A stretch of 57,867 nt of DNA from an uncultured bacterium (GCA_937948815.1 CALFAM010000039.1:1-57867); one strand, 5' to 3'; positions 26,487 through 35,889 are shown, counted from the first letter of the stretch. A program made the numbers and translations. The notes: generated by a model from the sequence alone, not told the origin.

Positions 26487-26623
26487 GAAGAGATCTCCTC
26501 ATCGCCTGGCGCGAGGCCCGGGATGTTCACTACGCGCACACGAACCTCGTCGCACTGCGCAATCCTGCTCGACGGAACCATTGCAGAGGAAGCGTGGGGC
26601 GTTACCCTGGCACCCTGAACAGC

Positions 26624-26648
26624 ACTGGCAGCCGAAGCGGCTGCCAGT
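26624..26648 (-). terminator. Hairpin downstream of the DsbA-like gene
   Basis: A perfect 10-bp stem (26624-26633 with 26639-26648) with a five-base loop lies about 75 bases past the stop of the DsbA-like gene. No U-tract follows on the minus strand, so termination is possible but not certain. Confidence 0.45.
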
Positions 26649-26721
26649 TGACACGCCGCGGGGCTGCGGCGCGGAGTTGTCGCCGCCGGCCAAGGACCCG
26701 CGGCACTATCAGGTGTCCGAG

Positions 26722-27762
26722 TCAGCCTTCGAGCTCTTCGTCGATGATCGCAGAGATCTGCTCGAAAGGCACCGCGCCGTTCAGGAAGCGGCCGTTGATG
26801 AACATGGCTGGGGTGCCCGTGACGCCAGCGTTGGCGCCGTCGGCCATGTCACGCTCGACCTGGGCCCGGAACTTGTCCGACTCCATGCACTTGTCGAACG
26901 CCCCCGTGTCCAGGCCCTCGATCGCGCCGGCGATCTTGGTCAAGCCGTCGCTACCGAGGTTGCGCTGGTCCGCGAACATCGCGTCGTGCATCTCCCAGAA
27001 CTTGCCCTGCTCGTCGGCGCACAAGGAGGCGATGCCCGCGCCCATGGCGTTCGGGTGGATCTGGATCAAGGGGAACTGACGGAAGACGATACGAACCTTG
27101 TCGCCATAGGTCTTGGTGACCTGCTCGAGCGTGGGGTTGACCCGGCTGCAGTACGGGCACTCGAAGTCCGAGAACTCGACGATCGTGACCTTCGCATCTT
27201 CAGGCCCTTTGCCGGGGCCAGTGGCCGCGACATCGACGCGGAAGGGCTCCATGTGGGTGCTGATCTTGGCACCGCTGCGCAAGCTGTTCTCGAACGCCTG
27301 CAACGCGAGATACTCGCGAATACGCGGCTCGATCTGTTCCTTGGGCTGAATGCGGCCGCCCGAGCGCTCCTTCTGCTCCTCGTAGAAGCCATCGACCTCT
27401 TCCTGCGCCAGGGCCTCGGCCTTGGCCGCGACCTCGGTCTCCCGGAGCTCATCGACCGTGATGCCACGCTTGGTGGCCTCCTGCTCGAACAGCGTCTCGA
27501 TGATGGTCGACTCGACTGCGCCTTGGATCATGTCGTGACGCTGGCGATCGAGGGCCAGCAGGCGCCCCGCGAGGTTGGCAACGATGCCTTCCTCGGTAAT
27601 CTCTTCACCATTGACCGTCGCCAACACCTTGTCGCCGGTCATCCCGCTTTCCGCCGCGATCGAAGCATCGTCGCCGACCACGAACCAGACCATGGTCGCC
27701 ATGGCGACGGCGGCCGCCAGCAGCAAGACGCGCTTCAGCATGTTCTTCTCTGTATCGCTCAT
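26722..27762 (-). CDS. Membrane-anchored DsbA-family thioredoxin-fold protein with SurA-like N-domain
   Basis: The start at 27762 (GGAGAG upstream) gives 346 residues. A transmembrane or signal helix (about 11-30) is followed by a SurA-N-like helical region (VLATVNGEEITEEGI onward, about 45-165) and a DsbA-like domain with redox motif Cys202-Pro-Tyr-Cys205 and cis-Pro in VTGTPAMF. It probably introduces or isomerises disulfides, or protects exported proteins, in the periplasm. The fusion of a chaperone-type N-region to a thioredoxin domain occurs in several bacterial families. Confidence 0.88.
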   Translation of the reverse strand: MSDTEKNMLKRVLLLAAAVAMATMVWFVVGDDASIAAESGMTGDKVLATVNGEEITEEGIVANLAGRLLALDRQRHDMIQGAVESTIIETLFEQEATKRGITVDELRETEVAAKAEALAQEEVDGFYEEQKERSGGRIQPKEQIEPRIREYLALQAFENSLRSGAKISTHMEPFRVDVAATGPGKGPEDAKVTIVEFSDFECPYCSRVNPTLEQVTKTYGDKVRIVFRQFPLIQIHPNAMGAGIASLCADEQGKFWEMHDAMFADQRNLGSDGLTKIAGAIEGLDTGAFDKCMESDKFRAQVERDMADGANAGVTGTPAMFINGRFLNGAVPFEQISAIIDEELEG

Positions 27763-27980
27763 TCTGTCTCTCTCCGAGTTGCGGTTCCCACCAAGGTGCC
27801 CGGGACGGGAGGATTTCGGCGACGCTGACCCGAGCATACAGACATGAGGCCGCCAATCTTGATTCTATTCGCCTGTGGGAGGCAGCACAAGCAAGGCCCG
27901 CGTGCCCGCCACCAGCACGGACGCCATTTTACGGCCGCGCTTCACACCGACGGCACGGCTGGACGCAAAAATCGGTCTGC

Positions 27981-28817
27981 TCAGCCCGCAAGACGGCGTG
28001 CCAGCATGCCCTCGAGCAACCGCGCCTGGCTTATGCCGCGAACTCGCCAGCGTGGCGCGTCCAACAGATCAGAGGCCAGATCGAGCAAGGCGCGCCGGGC
28101 GCGCGGCGCACGTTGCCGGTCGCCGACATCCCGAACGATGGCGGCGGCGGCCAGCGCCCAGGGGCGCCGCGCGCGTGGATCTTCCCAGCCTTTGCTGGCC
28201 AGCAACGCCTCGGCGGCGAGCAGCAGGTCGACGGGCGAGCCATCGGAGAGGTAGCGATCGATCGGCCCGCCGAAGCCTTCGGCGAGCTCGCGAACGGCGT
28301 CCTCGTCGAGTGCCGTGGCGGCGCCGAGGTAGATGGAGAGCGACCGGCTGCGCAAGGTCGGCAGGAGGTCACGCCGGGTCGCTGACAGCAGAAAGAAGTG
28401 TCGCGGTGACTGCCGAGGCGGCTCTTCGAGCAGCTTGAGCAGGGCGTCGGCAGCCTCCGGCGTCAGCGTGGCCGCCTCCGACACGACGAAGACTTGCCCT
28501 GACGCCTCGAAGGGTGCCTGATAGGCAGCCTGAGCGAACTGTTTCGTGGCCTCCGCCGAGGTGGCGGTTCGCCGATCGCGCAGCAGTACGTGAAAATCCG
28601 GATGAAACGGTGCGCCATCGGCTTCGGGCCAAGCGATGCGCGTGCATCCGCGACAGGCGCCGCACGGCCGGGCAGCCTCCTCGGGTGCGGCACACAGCAG
28701 CGTGCGGGCCAGGGCGACCGAGGCTTCCTGGCGCACGGTCTCGTCGCCACCATCCAGAATCACAGCAGGATAGAGCCGCCCGCTGCTCGCCAGGGCTTGA
28801 ATGCTAGCGAGATCCAT
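27981..28817 (-). CDS. holB: DNA polymerase III delta' subunit
   Basis: The ATG at 28817 has GGAGAAA upstream and overlaps the tmk stop by 14 bases. The 278 residues show the clamp-loader zinc module (CGACRGC), then VFVVSEAATLTPEAADALLKLLEEPP and an RSR-type sensor (TLRSRSL). No intact P-loop is present, as is usual for delta'. It is part of the clamp loader. Coupling to tmk is a common bacterial arrangement. Confidence 0.88.
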   Translation of the reverse strand: MDLASIQALASSGRLYPAVILDGGDETVRQEASVALARTLLCAAPEEAARPCGACRGCTRIAWPEADGAPFHPDFHVLLRDRRTATSAEATKQFAQAAYQAPFEASGQVFVVSEAATLTPEAADALLKLLEEPPRQSPRHFFLLSATRRDLLPTLRSRSLSIYLGAATALDEDAVRELAEGFGGPIDRYLSDGSPVDLLLAAEALLASKGWEDPRARRPWALAAAAIVRDVGDRQRAPRARRALLDLASDLLDAPRWRVRGISQARLLEGMLARRLAG

Positions 28818-29508
28818 CCGTTTCTCCGGGCTCGGCGACGGCAGCACTTGCCACCGCCGAGGATGGCGCCCCGCCGGGAAAGAGCTTCTCGAAAACCGCC
28901 TCGACTTGACGCCATGTCGCCTCTTTCTCGCCGCTGGAATCGATCACGCGCAGGCGGTCGGGCGCAGCCTCGGCGATCGCCAGGTAGCCCTCGCGCACGC
29001 GCTGGTAGAAGGCGAGCCCTTCGGCATCGAGTCGATCGACTTCCTTGCTGGCGATCCGGTGCGGCGAATGGCCGCGGGCACGCGCGACGTCCGAAGGCAG
29101 GTCGAACAGCAGTGTCATGTCCGGCACGCGCCCACCCGTGGCCAGCTGATCGAGCTGGTCGATCCAGGCGAGCGGCAGATCGCGTCCGTGTCCCTGGTAC
29201 GCACGGGTCGAGTCTGTGAAGCGGTCACAAAGCACCGTGATCCCCGCATCGAGGGCAGGTTCGATCCTCTCGATCAGGTGCTGACGGCGACTGGCAAACA
29301 CCAAGAGGGCTTCGACCCGGCCATCGGCCTGCTCCCACCGATGATTCAGGAACAGGCCGCGAATCGCCTCACCCATGGCCGTACCACCCGGTTCGTGGGT
29401 CACGCAGGTCGCCACGCCTCGGGCCTCGAGCCAGGCGGCAACACGCTTCAGGTGCGTGCTCTTGCCGCTGCCGTCGAGCCCTTCGAATGTAATGAAACGA
29501 CCTCGCAT
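28804..29508 (-). CDS. tmk: Thymidylate kinase
   Basis: The 234-residue protein has P-loop FEGLDGSGKST, the DR(F/Y) segment CDRFTDSTRAYQG and a lid region (PSDVARARGH). It phosphorylates dTMP to dTDP. The C-terminus is extended by an Ala/Gly-rich tail. It is the first gene of a tmk-holB pair. Confidence 0.93.
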   Translation of the reverse strand: MRGRFITFEGLDGSGKSTHLKRVAAWLEARGVATCVTHEPGGTAMGEAIRGLFLNHRWEQADGRVEALLVFASRRQHLIERIEPALDAGITVLCDRFTDSTRAYQGHGRDLPLAWIDQLDQLATGGRVPDMTLLFDLPSDVARARGHSPHRIASKEVDRLDAEGLAFYQRVREGYLAIAEAAPDRLRVIDSSGEKEATWRQVEAVFEKLFPGGAPSSAVASAAVAEPGETDGSR

Positions 29509-29549
29509 GATGTGCGCCGGGACGGTACCACAAGGTGGTGCTCACAGCG

Positions 29550-29588
29550 GGTAGCCACAGAGGGTCGCCACAGAGGGTCGCCACTGAG
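29550..29588. repeat. Three tandem 13-bp units
   Basis: Three copies of GGTNGCCACNGAG follow each other without gaps in the spacer between divergent tmk and the sulfatase-like gene. They are probably slippage products; helical-phase operator repeats are possible. Confidence 0.6.
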
Positions 29589-29669
29589 GGCCCAGGTGGC
29601 GAGCTGGTATTCTGGTGACGGTCGGGCACGGCCGTATCCACCCTGCTGCCCGCCGGGGAAACACCATCG

Positions 29670-31898
29670 ATGAACAGCTTCGTGTACGGCGTCCGCCCAT
29701 CGACCGCCGCCGCCCCATTCAGGTTCGCTCGTCTCACCGGAGCCAAGCGAGCTGCGGCGCGCGCCACCTTGGCAATCGCCATCCTGACAACGGCGACTGC
29801 AGCAGCCCAAGATCCGACATCGCCGGCCGGTACGTCCGCGTCGGCCCCTGCGCCGATCGTGCTTGTCACCCTGGACACCACGCGCGCGGACCATTTGGGT
29901 GCGTGGGGCTGGCCACATGCCCGAACACCCCATCTCGATGCCCTGGCCGCGCGCGGCGTCCGCTTCGACCGCTGTGATGCGGTCGCGCCGATCACCCTCC
30001 CGAGCCACGCGACCATCCTGACGGGGCGCTACCCGCCCCGCCACGGGATTCGCGACAACGCGATCTTCACCCTTCCCGCGGAAGAGGTCTCCGTGGCCGA
30101 AGCGCTGCAGGCAGCCGGATGGGAGACCGCCGCCATCGTGTCGGCCACGGTCCTGGCCCGCCACTACGGCCTCGCCCAGGGCTTCGACCACTACGACGAC
30201 ACCATGACCGTGGGTCCCCGAGGCCAGGGAACCGACCCAGGGGGCAACCGGGGTGAAGCCGTCGAACGGCGGGCCGATGCCACCACCGATGCTGCCCTCG
30301 CCGTGCTCCAGGGTCTGCGCGCGCCCTTCTTCTTGTGGGTGCACTATTACGACCCCCACGAGCCCTACGCGGCCCCCTCTCCCTGGGCGAAGGAAGCCAC
30401 CGGTCCGCACGCGGCGTACGATGCCGAGATCGCATTCATGGACGACCAGATCGGTCGCCTGGTTCGGGCCCTGCCGCCCAACGCACGCATCATCGTGGTC
30501 GGCGACCACGGCGAAATGCTCGGCGACGGCGGCGAGCCTGGACATGGCTTGCTGCTCGGCCCCGGCGCCCGGCGCGTACCGCTGATCATCGTCGGTGACG
30601 AGGGCGCGAGCGAGCCCGGCGTGGTCGACTGCCTGGTCCGCACGGCCGACGTGGCACCGACGATTCGCGCTCTCGCCGGCCTCTCCGCAGATGGCCCGAC
30701 AGGCCAGGCCGATCAGGCGATCGACGGCATTAGTCTTCTGCCGCTCGCCCGAGGCGCAGCCTGCGAGCTGGACGCACTCAGCTACACCGAGTCGTTCCTG
30801 CCGTTCTTCTCCTACCGGTGGTACCCCCTCCGGACCCTCTCGGACGGCAACGAGCTCTACCTCCACGGTCGACCGCCGGCCCTCTATGACCTGACGAACG
30901 ACCCGAAAGAATCGAACGATCTCGCCGAGGAACGCGCGGACGCGGTCGCCGCCTGGGGCCGTCGCCTCGAGCAGACCCTCACTGCCATGGGTGCGAGCCT
31001 CGACACGTCGCCGGGCCAAGCGCAACCCCTCTCCGACGAGGAGCGGGCCCGGCTCGCCAGCCTCGGCTACGTCGCGGGTGGCGCCAGCGGTGGCGCCGTG
31101 GACGGCGACCTCCCCGATCCGCGGGACATGGTCGACGTGGCGCAGATCATTCAGGCATCTCACGAGCTGGTCGAAGCCGGGCGCTGCGACGAGGCGCTTC
31201 CCAAGCTCACCGCCGTGCTTCGCCGCGACCCCAACAACGTGCCGGCCTACAACCAGAGCGGCCTGTGCCTGCAAACCATGGGGCGCCTGCGCTCGGCCCT
31301 CAATGCCTTCCGGCGCGCGGCCGAGGTGAACCCCCAGTCGGTGGTGCCGGTACGCAACGCCGGCAATGTCTTGATCCAGCTTGGTGAGTTGAAGGCAGCG
31401 GAGGAAACCTTCGCGCAGGCGCTGACCCTCGATCCACGCAGCCCGGGCGTGGCCGCCAACCTGTCGAATCTGCGGCGCTCACGGGGCGACACGGCTGGTG
31501 CGCGTGCCGCCCTCGACACGGCCGAGGCAGCCGGCAGCCAGCACCCAGGAATCGCCATGGAACGCGGCATGATCGCGGCCGCGGCGCAGGACTTTCCGGC
31601 TGCGTTCCGCGCCTTCTCTACGGCGGTCGACCGGTCCCCACGCGATCCAGTCGCCCTCGAGAACGCTGCCAAGGCCGCGGCGCTCGGCGGACAGCCCACG
31701 CAAGCCGCAGATCTCTACCGTCGAATGCTGGACGTCACCCCCGAGCGCACCGACGCCTGGTTCGCGCTCGCCACGGTGCTCTTGCAGCAGCTCGGCGATA
31801 AGGATGGCGCACGCACCGCCCTCGAGCGTGCCATCGAGCTGGAGACCGATCCGGCCAGCCGCACGCGGCTGGAGGGCTACCTGCGTCAGCTCAACTGA
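29670..31898 (+). CDS. Sulfatase-fold (alkaline phosphatase superfamily) protein with TPR repeats
   Basis: The 742-residue protein has a signal peptide (about 27-47). The catalytic domain (62-450) has the metal site VLVTLDTTRADHL and the active-site stretch APITLPSHATILTGR, where Thr109 occupies the place of the formylglycine cysteine of sulfatases (C-x-P-x-R becomes T-L-P-S-H). HYYDPHEPY and VGDHGEMLGDGGE complete the metal site. A threonine nucleophile is typical of phosphotransfer or phosphodiesterase members, so sulfatase activity is doubtful. Five or more TPRs fill residues about 490-740. Confidence 0.88.
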   Translation: MNSFVYGVRPSTAAAPFRFARLTGAKRAAARATLAIAILTTATAAAQDPTSPAGTSASAPAPIVLVTLDTTRADHLGAWGWPHARTPHLDALAARGVRFDRCDAVAPITLPSHATILTGRYPPRHGIRDNAIFTLPAEEVSVAEALQAAGWETAAIVSATVLARHYGLAQGFDHYDDTMTVGPRGQGTDPGGNRGEAVERRADATTDAALAVLQGLRAPFFLWVHYYDPHEPYAAPSPWAKEATGPHAAYDAEIAFMDDQIGRLVRALPPNARIIVVGDHGEMLGDGGEPGHGLLLGPGARRVPLIIVGDEGASEPGVVDCLVRTADVAPTIRALAGLSADGPTGQADQAIDGISLLPLARGAACELDALSYTESFLPFFSYRWYPLRTLSDGNELYLHGRPPALYDLTNDPKESNDLAEERADAVAAWGRRLEQTLTAMGASLDTSPGQAQPLSDEERARLASLGYVAGGASGGAVDGDLPDPRDMVDVAQIIQASHELVEAGRCDEALPKLTAVLRRDPNNVPAYNQSGLCLQTMGRLRSALNAFRRAAEVNPQSVVPVRNAGNVLIQLGELKAAEETFAQALTLDPRSPGVAANLSNLRRSRGDTAGARAALDTAEAAGSQHPGIAMERGMIAAAAQDFPAAFRAFSTAVDRSPRDPVALENAAKAAALGGQPTQAADLYRRMLDVTPERTDAWFALATVLLQQLGDKDGARTALERAIELETDPASRTRLEGYLRQLN

Positions 31899-31908
31899 GC
31901 CCGCAGCG

Positions 31909-32424
31909 TCAGCGGCCGCGTTCCCAAAGCAGGTGCGGGAGCTCTGGAATGATCAAACGATCCATGGCCAGGCGCACGGCGTTCGGTGAGCCGGGCATGC
32001 AGAAGACCACCGCATTGCCAGCCAGGCCGCCGACCGCACGGCTAAGCATGGCCGCGGCGCCGACCTCTTCGTAGCTGAGCATCCGGAACAGCTCGCCGAA
32101 GCCGGGAATCGGCCGCTCGATCAGCTTTTCGACGACCTCGATCGTGGTGTCGCGACGGGCGATGCCGGTGCCACCGGTCGTCAGCACAACCTGAATTGCC
32201 GGATCGATGAGCCAGGCTCGAACTTGCGTATCGATCGCTGTGGGCTCGTCGCGCACGATCGTGCGCGCGACGAGCTCATGCCCCACGTCCGTCAGGGCAC
32301 CAGCGATCACATCGCCGCCCGAGTCGGTCGCCGGCGTCCGGGTGTCGCTAATGGTCAGTACGGCACAGCGCGCAACCTGGTCGCGCGCGGCCTTCCGATG
32401 GGCTTCTGAGGATGGAGATGGCAT
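31909..32424 (-). CDS. moaB: Molybdenum cofactor biosynthesis protein MoaB
   Basis: The ATG at 32424 gives 171 residues, the normal length. Family motifs are LTISDTRTPATDSGG, VVLTTGGTGIARRDTTIEV and SYEEVGAAAMLSRAVGG followed by VFCMPGSPNAVRLAMD. It adenylylates or binds molybdopterin in cofactor synthesis. It is convergent with the sulfatase-fold gene, ten bases apart. Confidence 0.93.
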   Translation of the reverse strand: MPSPSSEAHRKAARDQVARCAVLTISDTRTPATDSGGDVIAGALTDVGHELVARTIVRDEPTAIDTQVRAWLIDPAIQVVLTTGGTGIARRDTTIEVVEKLIERPIPGFGELFRMLSYEEVGAAAMLSRAVGGLAGNAVVFCMPGSPNAVRLAMDRLIIPELPHLLWERGR

Positions 32425-32629
32425 GCGCCAGATCCTACCTCCCTGACCGGCCGGCGATCGGCTGCCGGCGTCCGAGATACATCGCCAGCGCCCAGGCGCG
32501 CCTCTCCGTGGGCTCGACACCGAGCAGCTCGGCCCGCAGGCGATGTGTAGAACGCGGGAGCGCTGGAAGCCGCTATTCTTCCGTCTCACCATGCTCGGAC
32601 CAACGATACGAAGCGACGAGGTAGCAGCC

Positions 32630-34039
32630 GTGAGCACGATCCTGACTTCACCCAACTCCATGAACGCGACACGCCCACGACATTCCAGCATCCCGACCTT
32701 GCTCTGCCTCGGCTTGATTCTTGCCGGCCCCACCCTCCCGACTCGTGCCAACGGTCCAGAAAGCGGCACTGAGCTGGGCCGTGCCGATGGCGCCGGAGCC
32801 GGAGTCGTCTCCCCGGTCCTCGACGAGATCGACGTCATCGTGCGCGAACACTTTTTCGATCCCGCACTGCGCGGAGTGGACTGGACCGCGAAGCTCAGCG
32901 AAGCTCAGCAGGCATGGCGTAATGCCACGGACGAGGCCGCTCGTGACCTCGTGGTCACTCGACTCCTCGGCACGCTCGAGACGTCACATACCGCGCGCTA
33001 CACGCCGAACCAGGCCGCCTATTTCCAACTCGGCGCCTTGTTCCGGTCGTCCCTCGAAGCCCGATTTCCCGAGCGCTTCGCGCGCCACCTCACCCCGCAC
33101 GCGGCGGACGATGCGCGCGACAGCGAGGTTCCGGTGCAATACGTGGGAATCGGTTGGTTTACCCGCTCCATTCCGCGGGCAAGCAGCACCGGCGAGGAAC
33201 GAGATGGAACGGAGACCGTGGTCATCGGTGTGCTCGAGGGATTTCCAGCGGCACGTGCCGGTGTCCAGGTCGGCGATGTCGTGCTCATGTTCGAAGATCA
33301 GCCGTATCGGGGACTGGCGTCCTTTGCCGACCAAGCGGATCGTCCGGGCCGGCTGACCGTTGGCCGACGTGCCGACGGGGACGCCATCGAAGTATCGGTC
33401 ACGCCCCAAACGATCGATGCGACGACCATGTTCGAAGAAGCCATGCGGGCCAGTGCACGCATCATCGACCACGCGGACACGCGGATTGGCTACGTGCGGC
33501 CCTGGTCTTACGCTGGCCGTCAGTACCAGGATCTTCTCGAAGAGCTGCTTCAGGGCGACGGCACCCTGGCCTCAGCGGACGCCCTGGTTCTCGACCTTCG
33601 GGGTGGCTGGGGTGGTGCCGATCCGCGCTACTTGCGCTTGTTTCAACCGGGCATCCCGCGCTTGACCTCGATCCAGCGCGACGGCACCACCTTCGAATAC
33701 GACCCACAATGGCGCAAACCCCTCGTCGCGCTCGCCGATGGCGGCACGCGCAGCGGCAAAGAACTGCTGATTTGGGGCATTCGTCAGAACAAGCTCGGGA
33801 CGGTGGTCGGCGCGCGTACCGCGGGGGCCGTGGTCGCGGGAAGCCCCTTCCTGCTCAGCGATGGCAGCTTGCTCTACCTCGCGGTCGCGGATGTGCGGGT
33901 CGATGGCGAGCGACTCGAAGGCCGCGGTGTGGCCCCCGACGTCGACGTGCCGTTCACCCCTCGCCATGCCGCAGGGGCCGATCCCCAGCTCGAACGCGCC
34001 ATCCGCGAGGCCGCCTCCCGCGCAAGGGCGACCGGCTGA
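32630..34039 (+). CDS. Secreted S41-family (C-terminal processing) peptidase with PDZ domain
   Basis: A GTG at 32630 with GAGGT upstream is preferred (469 residues); an ATG at 32660 would also leave the signal peptide intact (TLLCLGLILAGPTLPTRA). An N-terminal helical region is followed by a PDZ domain (about 160-240: VIGVLEGFPAARAGVQVGDVV) and the S41 core with ALVLDLRGGWGG. GGTRSGKELLIWGI holds the likely catalytic Ser and Lys. C-terminal strands (GRGVAPDVDVP) are typical of CtpA/tricorn-like enzymes. Confidence 0.85.
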   Translation: MSTILTSPNSMNATRPRHSSIPTLLCLGLILAGPTLPTRANGPESGTELGRADGAGAGVVSPVLDEIDVIVREHFFDPALRGVDWTAKLSEAQQAWRNATDEAARDLVVTRLLGTLETSHTARYTPNQAAYFQLGALFRSSLEARFPERFARHLTPHAADDARDSEVPVQYVGIGWFTRSIPRASSTGEERDGTETVVIGVLEGFPAARAGVQVGDVVLMFEDQPYRGLASFADQADRPGRLTVGRRADGDAIEVSVTPQTIDATTMFEEAMRASARIIDHADTRIGYVRPWSYAGRQYQDLLEELLQGDGTLASADALVLDLRGGWGGADPRYLRLFQPGIPRLTSIQRDGTTFEYDPQWRKPLVALADGGTRSGKELLIWGIRQNKLGTVVGARTAGAVVAGSPFLLSDGSLLYLAVADVRVDGERLEGRGVAPDVDVPFTPRHAAGADPQLERAIREAASRARATG

Positions 34040-34050
34040 TCGAGGGACCG

Positions 34051-34875
34051 CTAGACGAAGAAGTCGGGGAAGAGCTCCTGCCCCGGTTCGACGGCGTAAT
34101 GCTCGAAGTCCTCGACACCTTCTTCGCGCAGCACATCGACGTCGATCGCGAAGTTGCCCGTGTAGGCGTGGCTGTCGCGAGTGAGCATGGCGTGTGCCGC
34201 ATCGGCCATGATCGAAGGCTTGCGGCTGCGCCGAATGAGCTCGTCACCTCCGAGCAGATTCTGCACCGCGGCCGTGGCGATGGTGGTCTTGGGCCACAAG
34301 GCATTGACCGCGATGCGCTGCGGCTTGAGCTCCTCGGCCATGCCCAGCACACACATGCTCATGCCGAACTTTGCCATCGTGTAGGCAACATGGGGCGCGA
34401 ACCACTTGGCTTCCATGTTGAGCGGTGGCGACAGGTTGAGGATGTGCGGATTCTCCGCCTTGGCCAGGTGCGGAATGCACTTCTGTGAGCACAGGAAGGT
34501 GCCCCGGGTGTTGACCTGGTGCATCAGGTCGTAGCGCTTCATTGGCGTGTCGACCGTGCTGGTGAGCATGATCGCGCTGGCGTTGTTGACCAGGATGTCG
34601 ATGCCACCGAAGGTCTCGACCGTCTTTGCGACGGCCGCCTCCACGAGCGATTCGTCGCGAATGTCGACCACGCAGGGCAAGGCCTTGCCGCCCGCCTCCT
34701 CGATCTCCGCCGCCGCGGAGTAGATCGTTCCGGGGAGCTTGGGATGGGGCTCGGCAGTCTTCGCCGCAATGGTCACGTTGGCACCGTCGCGCGCTGCCCG
34801 CAATGCGATTGCCTTGCCGATGCCGCGGCTGCCGCCGGTGATGAAGAGGGTCTTGCCTCGAAGATTCGGTGTCAA
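34051..34875 (-). CDS. Short-chain dehydrogenase/reductase (HSDL2-like)
   Basis: A TTG start with GGGAG nine bases upstream gives 274 residues. NAD(P)-binding GGSRGIGKAIALRAARDGA, NNASAI and the helix with YTMAKFGMS mark the SDR fold. In the catalytic YxxxK motif the sequence is YTMAK. The catalytic Ser region is LNLSPPL. The overall pattern, including FAPHVAYTMAKFGMS and WPKTTIATAAV, is that of hydroxysteroid-dehydrogenase-like protein 2, so an acyl or fatty-acid-related substrate is likely but not shown. Confidence 0.9.
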   Translation of the reverse strand: MTPNLRGKTLFITGGSRGIGKAIALRAARDGANVTIAAKTAEPHPKLPGTIYSAAAEIEEAGGKALPCVVDIRDESLVEAAVAKTVETFGGIDILVNNASAIMLTSTVDTPMKRYDLMHQVNTRGTFLCSQKCIPHLAKAENPHILNLSPPLNMEAKWFAPHVAYTMAKFGMSMCVLGMAEELKPQRIAVNALWPKTTIATAAVQNLLGGDELIRRSRKPSIMADAAHAMLTRDSHAYTGNFAIDVDVLREEGVEDFEHYAVEPGQELFPDFFV

Positions 34876-34950
34876 GGTGAAAATCTCCCGTAGTCAACCA
34901 AAGAGGCGCATGATAGCGCAGTGCCGAAAGGCACTAGACTCCGTCACATC

Positions 34951-35199
34951 ATGACGAGAACGATGTCCACGCATCCCGCCCGGATCCTCGCGCGATGGCG
35001 CCTTCTCGCCTACGGCCTTCTGGCACTGGTCGCCTACGGTGTCGCGATGGTCGGCGGCCGCGGAACCGGCTTCGCGGTCTTCCTCGGCGTTGGCGTCGTC
35101 TTCGAGGTGCTGTTCTGGCTGGCGCTGCTTCGTCGCGTGCGCACCCGAGGGGTGTCACCTCCGGAACATGATCCCGGCGACGCCAGCCTCCGGGGCTGA
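34951..35199 (+). CDS. Small two-helix membrane protein
   Basis: The 82-residue frame has two hydrophobic helices (RLLAYGLLALVAYGVAMVGG and FAVFLGVGVVFEVLFWLALL) with a basic flank, typical of a small inner-membrane protein. No Shine-Dalgarno is clear; a GTG at 34921 would start inside a GTGCC-GAAA-GGCAC hairpin and is less likely. It is divergent from the SDR gene. Function unknown. Confidence 0.55.
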   Translation: MTRTMSTHPARILARWRLLAYGLLALVAYGVAMVGGRGTGFAVFLGVGVVFEVLFWLALLRRVRTRGVSPPEHDPGDASLRG

Positions 35200-35215
35200 C
35201 TGCGCTGGCGTCGCC
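35176..35215 (+). terminator. Hairpin at the end of the small membrane protein gene
   Basis: A perfect 12-bp inverted repeat (35176-35187 with 35204-35215) spans the stop codon. It competes with a second perfect 9-bp palindrome at 35202-35220. Only a short T-run follows. Confidence 0.4.
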
Positions 35216-35227
35216 AGCGCTCCGATT

Positions 35228-35585
35228 TCATGACTCTGAGCCAGGTGCCGGTGTCGACAACGGGTCCGAGTGCTGGCGGTACAGCCAGAGACGGGCCAGT
35301 CGCCAGTCGCGCATGGCCTGCGCCGCGCAGGCCATGAAGTGCTTCCGGTTGCGCCAGCCCGATGCCCGTTGCTCGAGCAACCGAACCTAGGCTTCGTTGA
35401 CCAGAGCCGTCGGCTGCAGCGTGCGTCCGATGCGCTCTGCGCGGAGGAAGCGGTCCGCCAGTCGGTGCAGCATGCCGTAGAGCGCGTGCAGGGCAGCCTC
35501 ACCGCTCGCTCCATCCCCTGTACCAAGCCTGCAACCAGTCCGTAACGTCGTCGCCTGCACCGACCCTTGGCGTCTCGGTCTTCAT
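35228..35585 (-). pseudogene. Decayed ECF sigma factor
   Basis: From an ATG at 35585 with GGGGAG upstream the frame reads DDVTDWLQAWYRGW and then is lost near the start of the sigma-2 region. In a shifted frame it continues GEAALHALYGMLHRLADRFL, RAERIGRTLQPTALVNEA, an in-frame TAG where the family has Tyr, then VRLLEQ and GWRNRKHFMACAAQAMRDW. These are the hallmarks of the ECF subgroup common in Acidobacteriota. The region-4 helix-turn-helix is absent. One frameshift, one nonsense codon and a C-terminal truncation make it a pseudogene. Confidence 0.75.
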
Positions 35586-35889
35586 TGGGGTCTCCCCGTT
35601 CGAGTCATGATTCTCGTGGGCTCGTAGGTGGAACGCCTACGCTGCTGCTCCCCGCGCTGCAGTCGTCGCTCATTCAACCACCCAGAGGACTAGGCGAGAA
35701 ACGCTCCGAAGGCGCCTCATTGGGCGACATCGTCTGTCTTCTGGCGCAGAATCCGCCCCGGCGGAGGCGTTGCACCGAATCGGCAGCCCCTCAAATCGCT
35801 CCCCTTAGAATCCGAGGGAAACATCTCTCACTTCCCCTCGTATTCTTATGGGAAGAAGCAGAACCGCCTGGAACGACGAGGGAGCCTCC
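35586..35889. other. Spacer upstream of the ADOP permease
   Basis: About 300 bases with no supportable gene. A small hairpin (GTAGG, seven bases, CCTAC) lies near 35630. Promoters for the permease gene and, formerly, the sigma-factor gene must be here; none matches a consensus well. Confidence 0.45.

Noticed and set aside
29550..29588. Start of a CRISPR array
   Set aside because: The repeats are contiguous 13-bp units with no spacers and no cas genes nearby.
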